A model generated the notes under the pieces. It ran no database searches. It had not been told where the DNA came from and saw only the letters and a program-made list of their open reading frames with translations. Shown piece by piece: positions 45,770-56,350 of a stretch of DNA of 64,000 nucleotides. Both the position numbers and the translations under genes were made by a program. How positions within the stretch are numbered: the first letter of the stretch is position 1; every line of letters starts with the position of its first letter. The DNA comes from Nocardioides sp. Arc9.136. Lineage in GTDB: Bacteria > Actinomycetota > Actinomycetes > Propionibacteriales > Nocardioidaceae. The DNA lies in contig NZ_CP113431.1 of the NCBI RefSeq assembly GCF_030506255.1, positions 3,979,001 through 4,043,000 on the forward strand, given 5' to 3'.

Positions 45770-47283
45770 GCGCCGTACCCGCCCCCGACGCCCCGCGCGT
45801 GGTGGTCATCGACGACACCGCCGACCTGCGCGACCTGCTGCGGCTCGCGCTGGTCCGCGGCGGGTTCGACGTCGTCGCCGAGGCCGGGGACGGCCTCGCC
45901 GGCATCGAGGCGGTCCGCGAGGGACGCCCCGACGTCGTGCTCCTCGACCTCTCCATGCCGGTCATGGACGGGCTCGAGGCGCTGCCGACCATCCGCCGGC
46001 TCGCGCCGCGGGCCGCGATCGTGGTGCTCTCCGGCTTCGGCGCCACCCAGATGTCGGCGCGGGCCATGGCGGCCGGCGCGGACGGCTACGTGCAGAAGGG
46101 CGCCTCGCTCACCTCGATCCTCGACTACGTCCGCGACGTGGTGGCCGGAGGGCTGGTGCGGGCGCCGCGATCCCTGTCGGTGGTCCCGGAGCCGCCGCCG
46201 CCCGCCCCGGAGGAACCGGACCAGATGACCCCAGACGGACCACCCGCGCGCGACGGGGGCGACACCCTGACGCGCGCGGACGCCCGGCGCCGGCCGACCG
46301 TGCACGCGCCGGACACCAGCGAGCCGGCGCACCCGCCGGTCGGACCGCACGTCTCGTCGTGGGAGGCGCTCGGCATGGCGCCGTACGGCGTGCTCGAGCT
46401 GGCCGACGAGCCGCTCTTCCGCGTCGTCTACGCCAACACCGTCGCCCAGCGGCTGCTCGTGGAGCGCTGCACGCCCGGCACGCCGCTCTCGCTGGCCGCG
46501 CCGGAGCTGGCCGGGCTGGTGGCGTTCCACCGGCTCGAGAACGACGCGTCCTTCGAGGTCGTCCTGCCCGGCGGGGCCGTCCGCGCGACGCTGCGCCGCA
46601 CCGGCTGGTCGGTGCTGGTCTACCTCGACTCCACCGCCGAGGACGTCGGCCTCCTGCGCCGGGCGATCGCCACGACCGCGCACGAGATCCGCGGGCCGGT
46701 CGCGGTGATCTGCGGGATCGCCGAGACCATCGGCGGGCCGGAGCTCGACACCGAGCAGCGCGACCGGCTGATGGGCTCGGTCGCCCGGCAGGCCCGGATG
46801 CTCGACAGCATCACCGCCGACCTGCTGACCGCCGCGCAGATCCAGCGCGGCACCCTCCGCATCGACCTGCAGACCGTCGATCCGCGCTCGGTCGTCGAGT
46901 CGGTCGTCGCGGACCGCTACGACGTCACCGTCCGCGTCGACGACCCGCGACCGGTGCGCGCCGACCCGCTGCGGTTGGAGCAGATGCTCACCAACCTGCT
47001 CGGCAACGCCCACAAGTACGGCGCCGCGCCGTACACCGTGCACGTCCGGCCGGACGGCGACCTGGTCTCCATCGACGTGGTCGACGCCGGCGACGGGGTG
47101 CCCGAGGAGTTCCGCGCCTCGCTGTTCCGGGAGTTCGCCCGGGCCCACGGGACGGTCGCGACCGGCACCGGCCTGGGACTGCACGTGGTGCGCACGCTCG
47201 CCGAGGCGCAGAGCGGCCGCGCGTCGTACGCGCCCGGCCCCTACGGCGGGTCGGTGTTCACGATCAGCCTGCGCGCCTGCTGA
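45766..47283 (+). CDS. Receiver-PAS-histidine kinase fusion (hybrid signalling protein)
   Basis: 505-residue soluble protein. An N-terminal receiver (residues ~10-125; IDDTAD acid pair, Asp61 in LLDLSMPVMDG, Lys111) is joined by a Pro-rich linker of ~65 residues to a PAS-like domain (~198-290, starting WEALGMAPYGVLELADEP) and a HisKA domain with His306 (TTAHEIRGPVAVICGIAET). HATPase_c ends it (NLLGNAHKYG, DAGDGVPEE, GTGLGLHVVRTLAEA). Having the receiver first makes it a reversed hybrid; it has no DNA-binding domain. Probably works with the two co-transcribed membrane proteins. Confidence 0.9.
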   Translation: MSAVPAPDAPRVVVIDDTADLRDLLRLALVRGGFDVVAEAGDGLAGIEAVREGRPDVVLLDLSMPVMDGLEALPTIRRLAPRAAIVVLSGFGATQMSARAMAAGADGYVQKGASLTSILDYVRDVVAGGLVRAPRSLSVVPEPPPPAPEEPDQMTPDGPPARDGGDTLTRADARRRPTVHAPDTSEPAHPPVGPHVSSWEALGMAPYGVLELADEPLFRVVYANTVAQRLLVERCTPGTPLSLAAPELAGLVAFHRLENDASFEVVLPGGAVRATLRRTGWSVLVYLDSTAEDVGLLRRAIATTAHEIRGPVAVICGIAETIGGPELDTEQRDRLMGSVARQARMLDSITADLLTAAQIQRGTLRIDLQTVDPRSVVESVVADRYDVTVRVDDPRPVRADPLRLEQMLTNLLGNAHKYGAAPYTVHVRPDGDLVSIDVVDAGDGVPEEFRASLFREFARAHGTVATGTGLGLHVVRTLAEAQSGRASYAPGPYGGSVFTISLRAC

Positions 47284-47301
47284 GGCGCGTCCGGCCCCTG
47301 G

Positions 47302-47739
47302 TCAGCGGCCGCGGCGCCAGACGACGACGGCGGCCGAGGGGTCCGGCGAGCGGAGCACCGGCAGCTTGTTGGCCGGGGCGTCGGTACGCCGCGCGGTCAA
47401 CGCCTGGCGCAGCGCGTCGCGGGTGGCGTCGAGCTCGGCGTGCAGCTCCTCGGTGCGCGAGCGCAGCGCGAGGACCTGGTTCTGCAGCTCCATGATCCGC
47501 CGCACCCCCTCGATGCCGATCCCGGCGGAGGTGAGCTCGGCGATCTCGCGCAGCCGCTCGATGTCGCGGTGGGAGTAGCGCCGCCCGCCGCCACCGGTGC
47601 GGCCCGGCGTAATCAGGCCGAGCCGCTCGTAGGTGCGCAGGGTCTGCGGGTGCAGACCGGTCAGCTCGGCGGCGACGCTGATGACGTAGACGGCTGCATC
47701 GGGACCCGGCACGAACGGCGGGGGTGTCGACGCAGCCAT
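47302..47739 (-). CDS. hspR: Heat-shock repressor HspR
   Basis: 145-residue MerR-family repressor of the dnaK and clpB regulon, which binds the HAIR sequence with DnaK as likely co-repressor. MerR HTH VYVISVAAELTGLHPQTLRT and YERLGLITPGRTGGGGRRYS, then a helix of coiled-coil character. A Lys/Arg-rich C-terminus ends VVVWRRGR. Placed 1 base after dnaJ, so it is made with the chaperones it controls, a feedback loop. Convergent with the signalling fusion gene. Confidence 0.94.
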   Translation of the reverse strand: MAASTPPPFVPGPDAAVYVISVAAELTGLHPQTLRTYERLGLITPGRTGGGGRRYSHRDIERLREIAELTSAGIGIEGVRRIMELQNQVLALRSRTEELHAELDATRDALRQALTARRTDAPANKLPVLRSPDPSAAVVVWRRGR

Positions 47740-47740
47740 C

Positions 47741-48928
47741 TCAGGCCCCCTCGAACAGCCCGGCCCGCAGCGGCTTGCCGGCCATCGCCTCGCGGTAGGC
47801 CTCGACCGCCTCGCGCGCCTTCGCGTCGAGCACCGCCGGCACCTGCACCTCGACGGTCGCGAGCAGGTCGCCCGTCGTGCCGTCCGGCTTGGGCGCCCCC
47901 TTGCCGCGGACGCGGAAGGTGCGGCCGTTCGGCGTGCCCGGGGGCAGCCGGAGGGTGACCGGGGCACCGGTGAGGGTCGGGATCTTCACCTCGGCCCCCA
48001 GCGCGGCCTCGTCGAAGGAGACCGGCACGTCGAGGGTGAGGTTGGCGTCCTTGCGGCCGAAGATGCGGTGCGGGGAGACCTTGACGTCGACGTACAGGTC
48101 GCCGGCCGAGCCGCCGGCCTCGCCGGCCGCACCCTTGCCGCGCAGCCGGATCCGCTGGCCGTCCTTGACCCCCGCCGGGATGCGCGCCTGGATGGTGCGC
48201 GCCGAGGTGCCGCGTCCGCTGCCGTGGCAGGTCGGGCACGCCTCGTCGTACACCAGCTGGCGCCCGCCGCAGCGCGGGCAGGTCTCGTTGATGCTGAACG
48301 CACCGCCGGCCGAGCCGACGACGTACCCGGCGCCCTCGCACTCGGGGCAGACCTTGGGCTTGGTGCCGGGCTTGCCGCCGGTGCCGGAGCAGGTCGGGCA
48401 CGGCGCGTCGGAGGACAGCCGCAGGGACACGGTCACGCCCTCGATCGCCTCGGTGAAGCCGATCGTCGCCGTGGTCTCGATGTCGGCGCCCTTCTGCGGG
48501 CGCCGGGTCTGCTGGGTGCGGCGCCCGGCGCCGAACAGGTCGCCGAACATGTCGCCGAACCCGCCGCCGCCCCCGGCCCGCTCGCGCAGCAGGTCCTCGA
48601 GGTTGATGCCGCCCGGGCCGCCCGCGCCACCACCACCGAAGCCGCCCCCGCCGAAGCCGCCACGGAAGCCGCCGGAGCCGTAGAGCGAGCGCATCTCGTC
48701 GTACTTCTTGCGCTTCTCGGGGTCGCCGACGACGTCGTACGCCTCGGCCACCGCCTTGAACTTCTCGTGCTTGGCGGTGTCACCGGGGTTGGAGTCGGGG
48801 TGGTTGGCGCGCGCGAGCCTGCGGTAGGCCCTCTTGACCTCCTCGGCCGTGGCGTCCTTCTTCACGCCGAGCTCGGCGTAGAAGTCCTTCTGGGCCCAGT
48901 CGGCCCGGAAGCCGTCATCGGTGCTCAC
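47741..48928 (-). CDS. dnaJ: Chaperone protein DnaJ
   Basis: 395-residue Hsp40 co-chaperone that stimulates DnaK. J-domain (residues ~10-75) with the HPD motif in RANHPDSNPG, a Gly/Phe-rich stretch, a four-module zinc finger (CPTCSGTGG, CPECEGAG, CPRCGG, CPTCHGSG), and a C-terminal substrate-binding domain. GTG 48928 is best placed, with GGGAGG 5 bases away; a GTG 6 bases earlier is possible. Fourth position behind dnaK-grpE, followed by hspR. Confidence 0.96.
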   Translation of the reverse strand: MSTDDGFRADWAQKDFYAELGVKKDATAEEVKRAYRRLARANHPDSNPGDTAKHEKFKAVAEAYDVVGDPEKRKKYDEMRSLYGSGGFRGGFGGGGFGGGGAGGPGGINLEDLLRERAGGGGGFGDMFGDLFGAGRRTQQTRRPQKGADIETTATIGFTEAIEGVTVSLRLSSDAPCPTCSGTGGKPGTKPKVCPECEGAGYVVGSAGGAFSINETCPRCGGRQLVYDEACPTCHGSGRGTSARTIQARIPAGVKDGQRIRLRGKGAAGEAGGSAGDLYVDVKVSPHRIFGRKDANLTLDVPVSFDEAALGAEVKIPTLTGAPVTLRLPPGTPNGRTFRVRGKGAPKPDGTTGDLLATVEVQVPAVLDAKAREAVEAYREAMAGKPLRAGLFEGA

Positions 48929-48958
48929 GCGCACCTCCCTCCCTCATCTGTGCTGGTC

Positions 48959-49623
48959 CTACTGGGCCGGGTCGGCGACCAGGACCTGGGCCGCGCGGAC
49001 GACCCGGTCACCGATCCGGTAGCCGGCCTTGGCGATCACCTTGCAGGTGGTCACCTCGACGTCCGGGTCCTCGCCGACGTGGCTGAGCGCCTCGTGCAGG
49101 CTCGGGTCGAACGCGTCGCCGGGGGTGCCGAACTTGGCCAGCCCCAGCTTCTCGACCGTCCGCTCGAGCTGCTCGGCGACGGTCTTGAACCCGCCCTCGA
49201 GCTCAGCGTGCTCGCGCGCCCGGTCGATGGTGTCGAGCACCTCGATGATCGGGGTGAGCGCGGCGTACGTCGCGTTCTCCCGGATCAGCTCGCGGTCCCG
49301 CTCGACGCGGCGCTTGTAGTTGACGAACTCGGCCTGCAGGCGCTGCAGGTCGGCCGTCCGCTCGGCGAGGTCCATCCGGGTGACGGTGAGCTCGTCCTGC
49401 GCCGGGTCGGACGCGGGCGCGCCCGCCGCGTCGGCGGGCCCGCCCTGGACGTCCTCGGGCGACAGGTCCGGGCCGGGCGCGGCGGGGGTCTCGGCGACCC
49501 CCGCCTCGTCCACGTGGCCCGCGGCGTCGCCGGTGACCGGGTCGACCGGGTCGTCGGTCATCGGCGGGCCGCCCACGTCCTCCGATCGAGCGTCCTCGGG
49601 CTGTGCCGGCTCGTGGGCGCCGC

Positions 49624-49627
<4 letters not shown>
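48959..49627 (-). CDS. grpE: Nucleotide exchange factor GrpE
   Basis: 222-residue DnaK co-factor releasing ADP. A long acidic, disordered N-terminus (~80 residues) precedes the coiled-coil [20 protein letters not shown] and the beta-domain ending [14 protein letters not shown]. The motif [17 protein letters not shown] and the C-terminal [14 protein letters not shown] are characteristic. Its GTG overlaps the dnaK stop by four bases (GTGA). Confidence 0.95.
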
Positions 49628-51474
<1,847 letters not shown>

Positions 51475-51569
51475 GGGATGCAACCTCCACTTGCTCGGGT
51501 GTACTGCTGGGTGTCGGGGGGACCGGCGCACGGGGCGCCGCAGGTCCGGGTCCGAGTCTGACAGACGAC

Positions 51570-51588
51570 TTGAGCCCGTCCAACTCAA
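51570..51588. promoter_or_regulatory. HAIR element (HspR operator) of the dnaK operon
   Basis: TTGAGC and ACTCAA pair across a 7-base spacer, preceded by C as in the consensus CTTGAGT-N7-ACTCAAG; one core base differs (C for T). It overlaps the stop codon of the neighbouring LysR gene, so operator and coding sequence share bases. Confidence 0.85.
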
Positions 51589-52508
51589 CTTTGCTCACTG
51601 GGCACAACGGAGGAACCGGCCGGGTTGTTCCCGACGGCGACGAGCCGGGCGACCAGCGCCGCGGTCGCCGGGACGGCCTCGGCGCCCGGGCGGTGCGCGA
51701 GCCCGACGTGGCGCCGGCCGAGCACGGGGAGGTCGAGGACCTGCACCCCGGGGTGGCGGTACGCCGCGAGCGCGGACTCCGGGAGCACGGTGACGCCGAG
51801 CCCGCGGGCGACGAGGTTCTGCACCACCACGTAGTCGTCGGTGGTGTGCCGGATGGTGGGGGTGAAGCCGGCGGCCTCGCAGCAGTCGACCAGGTGGGTC
51901 CGGCAGCGCACGCAGCCGCCGATCCAGTCCGCCGCGGCGAGGGTCGCCAGCCCCCGGCGGCCCGGTCCGGGGTGGCCGGGCGGGACGACCAGGCGCACCG
52001 GCTCGTCGAGCAGCGGCCGCCAGGCCAGCGTCCCGAGGCCGGTCGGCGGGCCGTCGTACCCGAAGACGAGGGCGAGGTCGGCGTCGCCGGCGACGACGGC
52101 GGCCAGCGCCTCGGGCGGCTCGGCCTCCTCCAGCCCGACCTCGATCTCGGGGTGCGCGGCGGCCAGGGCGCCCACCGCGTCGGGGACGAGCGTCGCGGCG
52201 GCCGAGGGGAAGGCGACCAGGCGCACGCGCCCGGCGCGCAGCTGGTGCAGCGCCGCGAGCTCCTCGTCGGCCGCGTGCAGCTCGGCGGCCACCACGTCGG
52301 CGCGGCGCAGCAGCGCCCGACCCGCCTCGGTCGGGGTCACCCCCGCCGGGCCGCGCAGCAGCAGCGGACCCCCGGCCTCGCGCTCGAGCCGGGCGAGGTG
52401 CTGGCTCACCGCGGGCTGGGTCCAGCCCAGCTCGCGGGCGGCCGCGCTGATCGAGCCGGCCCGGGCGACGTCGCGCAGGAGCAGGAGGCGGCGGGGGTCG
52501 AGGGCCAT
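51585..52508 (-). CDS. LysR family transcriptional regulator
   Basis: 307-residue regulator: winged HTH at the N-terminus ([20 protein letters not shown] and [14 protein letters not shown]) and a two-lobe ligand-binding domain ([53 protein letters not shown]). ATG 52508 is 6 bases behind TAAGTT, so it appears leaderless. Divergent from a racemase gene 73 bases away, a likely target. Its TGA stop lies inside the dnaK HAIR box. Confidence 0.9.
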   Translation of the reverse strand: MALDPRRLLLLRDVARAGSISAAARELGWTQPAVSQHLARLEREAGGPLLLRGPAGVTPTEAGRALLRRADVVAAELHAADEELAALHQLRAGRVRLVAFPSAAATLVPDAVGALAAAHPEIEVGLEEAEPPEALAAVVAGDADLALVFGYDGPPTGLGTLAWRPLLDEPVRLVVPPGHPGPGRRGLATLAAADWIGGCVRCRTHLVDCCEAAGFTPTIRHTTDDYVVVQNLVARGLGVTVLPESALAAYRHPGVQVLDLPVLGRRHVGLAHRPGAEAVPATAALVARLVAVGNNPAGSSVVPSEQS

Positions 52509-52514
52509 AGGGAG

Positions 52515-52520
52515 AACTTA
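52515..52520 (-). promoter_or_regulatory. Likely -10 box of the LysR gene
   Basis: TAAGTT on the minus strand, 6 bases before ATG 52508, inside the 72-bp divergent region with the racemase gene. Confidence 0.4.
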
Positions 52521-52580
52521 TGCCCGTTCCTAGGAGAGCGGGGATTCCCTTGGGTCCTCCGGGCCCCCACGCTGGGACGC

Positions 52581-53288
52581 ATGCAGACCATCGGACTCGT
52601 CGGCGGCATGTCCTGGCACTCGACCGCCACCTACTACCGGCTGATCAACGAGGAGGTCGCCACGCGCCTCGGCGGCCACGCCTCCGCCCGCATCTCGCTG
52701 CAGTCGCTGGACTTCGCGGAGGTCCGCGACTGCCAGGTCCGGGGCGACTGGGCCGGCTCCGCGGCGCTGCTCGCCGACGCCGCGCGCCGCTGCGAGGCCG
52801 GCGGCGCCGACCTCGTCGGGCTGTGCACCAACCTCATGCACAAGAACTTCCCCGCCATGGAGTCCGCGGTCTCCGTCCCGGCGATCCACATCGCCGACGC
52901 CGTCGCGGCCGTCGCGCGGCAGGAGGGGTGGACGACGCTCGGCCTGCTCGGCACCCGCTGGGTGATGGAGGAGACCTTCTACGCCGACCGGCTCGCCACG
53001 CACGGCATCGCCGTGGTCGTCCCCGAGGAGGACGAGCGGGCGATGGTCGACCGGGTCGTCTTCGACGAGCTGACCCAGGGCGTCCTCCGCGACGAGTCCC
53101 GGGCGGCGTACGTCGAGGTGATGGCGGGCCTGCGCGCCCGCGGGGCCGACGCGGTGGTGCTGGCCTGCACCGAGATCGGCCTGCTCGTCAGCCCGGAGCA
53201 GGCACCGCTCCCCGTCGTCGACTCCGCCGTCGCCCACGCCTCGCTGCTGGTCGACCTCGCGCTCGAGCCGCAGCCGACGCCCGCGTAG
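52581..53288 (+). CDS. Aspartate/glutamate racemase family protein
   Basis: 235-residue racemase of the Asp/Glu/hydantoin family. Two catalytic cysteines are present: Cys82 (VGLCTNLMHK) and Cys196 (VVLACTEIGLL), with the opening QTIGLVGGMSWHSTATYYRL typical of amino-acid racemases such as YgeA. Substrate could be aspartate or another amino acid. Probably controlled by the divergent LysR-type regulator. The M28 peptidase gene begins 14 bases later. Confidence 0.9.
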   Translation: MQTIGLVGGMSWHSTATYYRLINEEVATRLGGHASARISLQSLDFAEVRDCQVRGDWAGSAALLADAARRCEAGGADLVGLCTNLMHKNFPAMESAVSVPAIHIADAVAAVARQEGWTTLGLLGTRWVMEETFYADRLATHGIAVVVPEEDERAMVDRVVFDELTQGVLRDESRAAYVEVMAGLRARGADAVVLACTEIGLLVSPEQAPLPVVDSAVAHASLLVDLALEPQPTPA

Positions 53289-53302
53289 GGCACCATCGGG
53301 GG

Positions 53303-54304
53303 ATGCGCCGGCCCCTGATCGCCTCGCTCGGGCTGGCGCTGTGCCTGCTGCCGGCCTGCAGCGGCGCCGACGACCCGTCGGCGGACCCGTCCGGCGCTCC
53401 CTCCTCGTCGCCCGCACCGTCCAGCACGATCACGGCCGCGCCCACACCGGCCACGGCCGACCCAGCAACGCCCGACGCCAGTCCCCCGGCCGTGCGCCGG
53501 GTCTCCCCCGACGACGTGCGCCTCGCGACTGCGGTGGCGGCGGTCGAGCACCTGGCGGGCACGGTGGGCCCACGGCCGGGCACGTCGCCGGCGTACCGCC
53601 GCGCGGCCCGGTGGCTCGGCACCCGCCTGGAGTCCCTCGGCTGGTCGGTGGAGCAGCAGCCGTTCCCGACGCCCGCGGGCGTCTCCTGGGGCGTGCCGGT
53701 CCGCGGCGGCCGGTCGACGAACGTGGTCGCGACCCGCGGCGACGTCCGTCCCGGCCGGCCCTGGCTGCTGGTCGGCGCCCACCTCGACACCGTGCCGCAG
53801 GCGCCCGGCGCGGAGGACAACGCCTCGGGCGTCGGCGTCCTGCTGGCCGTCGCCGAGGCGCTGGCGGAGCGGCGGGCGCGGCTGCCGGTGGTGCTGGTCG
53901 CGTTCGGCTCCGAGGAGCCGCGCGGGCCCGGCGACGACGACCACCACTACGGCTCCCGGGCGTACGTCGCCGGGCTGTCGACCGCGGAGCGGGGCAGCCT
54001 GAACGGCATGGTCTCCCTCGACCGGGTCGGCGTCGGGTCGGTGCTCCCGGTGGGGAGCGCGGGCGCCGGCGACCAGGTCCAGCGCCAGCTGCTCGCGGCG
54101 GCCGGGCGGGCCGGCGTCCCGACGGTCAGCGACCTGGAGCAGCGGTCGAGCGACCACTGGTCCTTCGTGCGGGCCGGGCTCCCGGGGGCACGGCTGGGGA
54201 GCACGTCGTACGCGGCGTACCACTCGGCCGACGACGTGCCCGCGGTCGTGTCCCGCGACCAGCTGCGGCGGACGGCGCGGACCGTCCTGGCCTGGCTGCG
54301 CTGA
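53303..54304 (+). CDS. Lipoprotein M28-family aminopeptidase
   Basis: 333-residue secreted enzyme. Signal peptide with lipobox LPAC (Cys near residue 19), a Ser/Pro/Thr-rich linker to residue ~65, then an M28 domain. Zinc ligands can be placed at GAHLDTV (His), GAEDNASGVG (Asp), SEEPRG (Glu) and AAYHSADDV (His); the catalytic Glu is the first of SEE. Probably cleaves peptides outside the cell or in the envelope. Follows the racemase gene, perhaps in the same transcript. Confidence 0.88.
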   Translation: MRRPLIASLGLALCLLPACSGADDPSADPSGAPSSSPAPSSTITAAPTPATADPATPDASPPAVRRVSPDDVRLATAVAAVEHLAGTVGPRPGTSPAYRRAARWLGTRLESLGWSVEQQPFPTPAGVSWGVPVRGGRSTNVVATRGDVRPGRPWLLVGAHLDTVPQAPGAEDNASGVGVLLAVAEALAERRARLPVVLVAFGSEEPRGPGDDDHHYGSRAYVAGLSTAERGSLNGMVSLDRVGVGSVLPVGSAGAGDQVQRQLLAAAGRAGVPTVSDLEQRSSDHWSFVRAGLPGARLGSTSYAAYHSADDVPAVVSRDQLRRTARTVLAWLR

Positions 54305-54310
54305 CGCCGG

Positions 54311-55660
54311 TCAGCGCGCGAAGGGGCCGGTGCTCGTCGACCAGACGTCGTCGAGGATCCCCGCCGCGCGGTCGCCGGTGACGAACCGGGGCGCGAAGTC
54401 CGTGGTCGCCATCGCGTACGGCACCAGCCGCAGCGCCTTGAGCTCCGCACCCCACAGCGTCGCCTCGAGCACGACGCCCTCGCGGACCTCCTCGTCGGGG
54501 AAGTCCATGTCGAAGACGAAGTTGCCCAGCGAGTGCACGACCGGCACCCCCGCCACCGCGTCCACGCCCTGCACCCAGTGCGGGTGCCCGCCCACCACCA
54601 GGTCCGCGCCGGCGGCGACGAGGCGCCGAGCGACCGTGCGCTGCACGGGCACGGGCTCGTGGGTGTACTGCGTGCCCCAGTGCGGCAGGACCACGACCAC
54701 GTCGGCCCGCTCCTGCGCCCGCGCGACCGTGCGCTCGACGTGGCGGACGTCGGCCTCCACCAGCGGACCCGTCCGCGGCGGCATCCGCACGCCCAGCGCA
54801 CCGGGACTCGTGGGCGTCGCCTGCGGGGTCTCCCCGATCGCGTTGAACCCGACGAAGGCGAGCCGCACGTCGCCCACCCGCCGGTACGCCGGCCGGCTGG
54901 CCGCCGACCGGTCCGGCCCCGCCCCGAACACCCCGACCGGGCTGCGGCGCAACGTGCGGACCGTGTCGAGCAGGGCCCCGGTGCCGTGGTCGCCGGCGTG
55001 GTTGTTGGCCAGCGAGAGGACGTCGAAGCCGGCCCGGCGCAGCGGCCGCAGCAGGGCCGGCGTCGCGCCGAACGAGTCGCCGCCCTGGGTCGGTGCCCCG
55101 GCGAGGCTCAGCGTGCTCTCGAGGTTGCCGACGGTGACGTCGGCGCTCCGCAGGCGGCGCGCGGTCGGGGCGAGCGCTCCCCAGGGGTCAGGGACCCCGC
55201 GGACCAGCATCACGTCGCCCACCACGGTCAGGCCGACCGCCCGCGGGTCGTCGCGGACCGGGTCGCGGCCGGCCACCAACGCCGCGACCACCGTCGGCCG
55301 GACGTCCGCGAGCGGCACGACCGCCAGCGAGCCCGGGTCACCCTCGACCGCCCGCAGGCGCCGCTCGACGCGACCGGTCGTCACCACCCGCCGGCCGCGC
55401 CACCGGGTCACCTCGCCGGCGACCAGCCGCGCCGCCGTACCCCTCGACAGGCGCAGCTGCGGCTCGGTCGCGTGGCCGACCACCACGAGCCGCCGCTCCT
55501 GCTCCGGCCGCCGGTCCTCGTCCGGGTCGGTCGCCGGCGGTTCCGCCGCCGTCACCGGGGACGACCCCGGCTCGGCCGCCTCCCGCGGCTGCGACGCCTC
55601 GCCGGTGCACCCGGTCAGCAGGAGCACCGCCCCGACCAGACCCGCACCCCAGCGCCTCAT
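54311..55660 (-). CDS. CapA-family lipoprotein (PGA capsule protein domain, metallophosphatase fold)
   Basis: 449-residue lipoprotein: signal peptide with lipobox LTGC (Cys18), a linker, an unfamiliar N-terminal segment (~60-140), then the CapA domain (~145-440): TVVGDVMLVRGVPDPWG, GNLESTLS, LANNHAGDHG, HWGTQYTHEPVP and GGHPHWVQG. CapA-type proteins share a calcineurin-like metallophosphatase core; capsule synthesis should not be assumed. ATG 55660 is 6 bases behind TAGCGT, an apparently leaderless start. Convergent with the peptidase gene, only 6 bases apart. Confidence 0.85.
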   Translation of the reverse strand: MRRWGAGLVGAVLLLTGCTGEASQPREAAEPGSSPVTAAEPPATDPDEDRRPEQERRLVVVGHATEPQLRLSRGTAARLVAGEVTRWRGRRVVTTGRVERRLRAVEGDPGSLAVVPLADVRPTVVAALVAGRDPVRDDPRAVGLTVVGDVMLVRGVPDPWGALAPTARRLRSADVTVGNLESTLSLAGAPTQGGDSFGATPALLRPLRRAGFDVLSLANNHAGDHGTGALLDTVRTLRRSPVGVFGAGPDRSAASRPAYRRVGDVRLAFVGFNAIGETPQATPTSPGALGVRMPPRTGPLVEADVRHVERTVARAQERADVVVVLPHWGTQYTHEPVPVQRTVARRLVAAGADLVVGGHPHWVQGVDAVAGVPVVHSLGNFVFDMDFPDEEVREGVVLEATLWGAELKALRLVPYAMATTDFAPRFVTGDRAAGILDDVWSTSTGPFAR

Positions 55661-55666
55661 CGGGCC

Positions 55667-55672
55667 ACGCTA
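55667..55672 (-). promoter_or_regulatory. Likely -10 box of leaderless capA-like gene
   Basis: TAGCGT on the minus strand ends 6 bases before ATG 55660. Confidence 0.45.
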
Positions 55673-55681
55673 GCGGCGACG

Positions 55682-55811
55682 TGCAACGCGCTGTCCAGTG
55701 ATCTGGCGCGCTGTTGGGGCGTCCACCGCGCCGTCGGAGTGTCTACCGCGCCGTCGGGACGACTACCGCGCCGGTGGAACGGCGCGGCAGACGTCCGGAC
55801 AGCGCGTTGCA
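55682..55811. repeat. 130-bp element: 15-bp terminal inverted repeats around three 20-bp tandem repeats
   Basis: Outer arms TGCAACGCGCTGTCC (55682-55696) and GGACAGCGCGTTGCA (55797-55811) are perfect complements. Inside are three 20-bp units (55721-55740, 55741-55760, 55761-55780), each containing YACCGCGCC. It lies upstream of the CapA-like gene and downstream of the Nudix gene. Size and ends resemble a MITE-like element, but no target duplication is visible; it could also be a structured RNA or replication-related repeat. Confidence 0.75.
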
Positions 55812-55832
55812 AGCAGCAAGCCGCGGCCCCGG

Positions 55833-56285
55833 TCAGCCGACCAGGCGCAGCGCCAGGTCGACGAGGGAGACGTGCGGCAGGCGGGCGGCCTCGTCGGGGG
55901 TGAACCAGCGGGCCTCGTCGGTGGTGCCGTCGACCTCGGGGGTGAGCTCGCCGCCGACGACCCGGGCGGAGAAGAGCACGCGGACGGCCTTCATCGGGCG
56001 GTCGGTGTCGACGTGGCGGCGGGTGGCGGGGATGACGTAGGTGTCGACGGTGAGCAGCCGGTCGAGCTCGACGTCGTACCCGGTCTCCTCGCGGACCTCG
56101 CGCACCGCACCCTCCTCGACGGTCTCGTCGAGCTCGACACCGCCGCCGGGGAGCGTCCACCGGCCGCCGTCGGAGGCCTCGTTCCACAGCGCGAGCAGGA
56201 TCCGGCCCTCGTCGTCGGTGATCACGGCGTACGACGCCAGGCGGGTGTCGTAGGAGGTGTAGGGGACGGGCTCGGGAGTGCTCAC
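55833..56285 (-). CDS. Nudix hydrolase
   Basis: 150-residue pyrophosphohydrolase of nucleoside diphosphate-linked compounds. The Nudix box is complete: GGGVELDETVEEGAVREVRE then ETGY, with the metal-binding REVREE glutamates. GTG 56285. The C-terminal half is longer than in minimal MutT proteins and may set specificity. Single gene; its -10 may be GAGAAT 6 bases before the start, weaker than other examples here. Confidence 0.9.
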   Translation of the reverse strand: MSTPEPVPYTSYDTRLASYAVITDDEGRILLALWNEASDGGRWTLPGGGVELDETVEEGAVREVREETGYDVELDRLLTVDTYVIPATRRHVDTDRPMKAVRVLFSARVVGGELTPEVDGTTDEARWFTPDEAARLPHVSLVDLALRLVG

Positions 56286-56350
56286 GTGAGCATTCTCGCT
56301 TCCCGGCCCAGGCCGGAAGGATTTGGACCCGCCTGGTCTTGTCGATCCAC

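Noticed and set aside
55721..55780. CRISPR interpretation of the 20-bp units
   Set aside because: Units are contiguous with no unique spacers and there are no cas genes.
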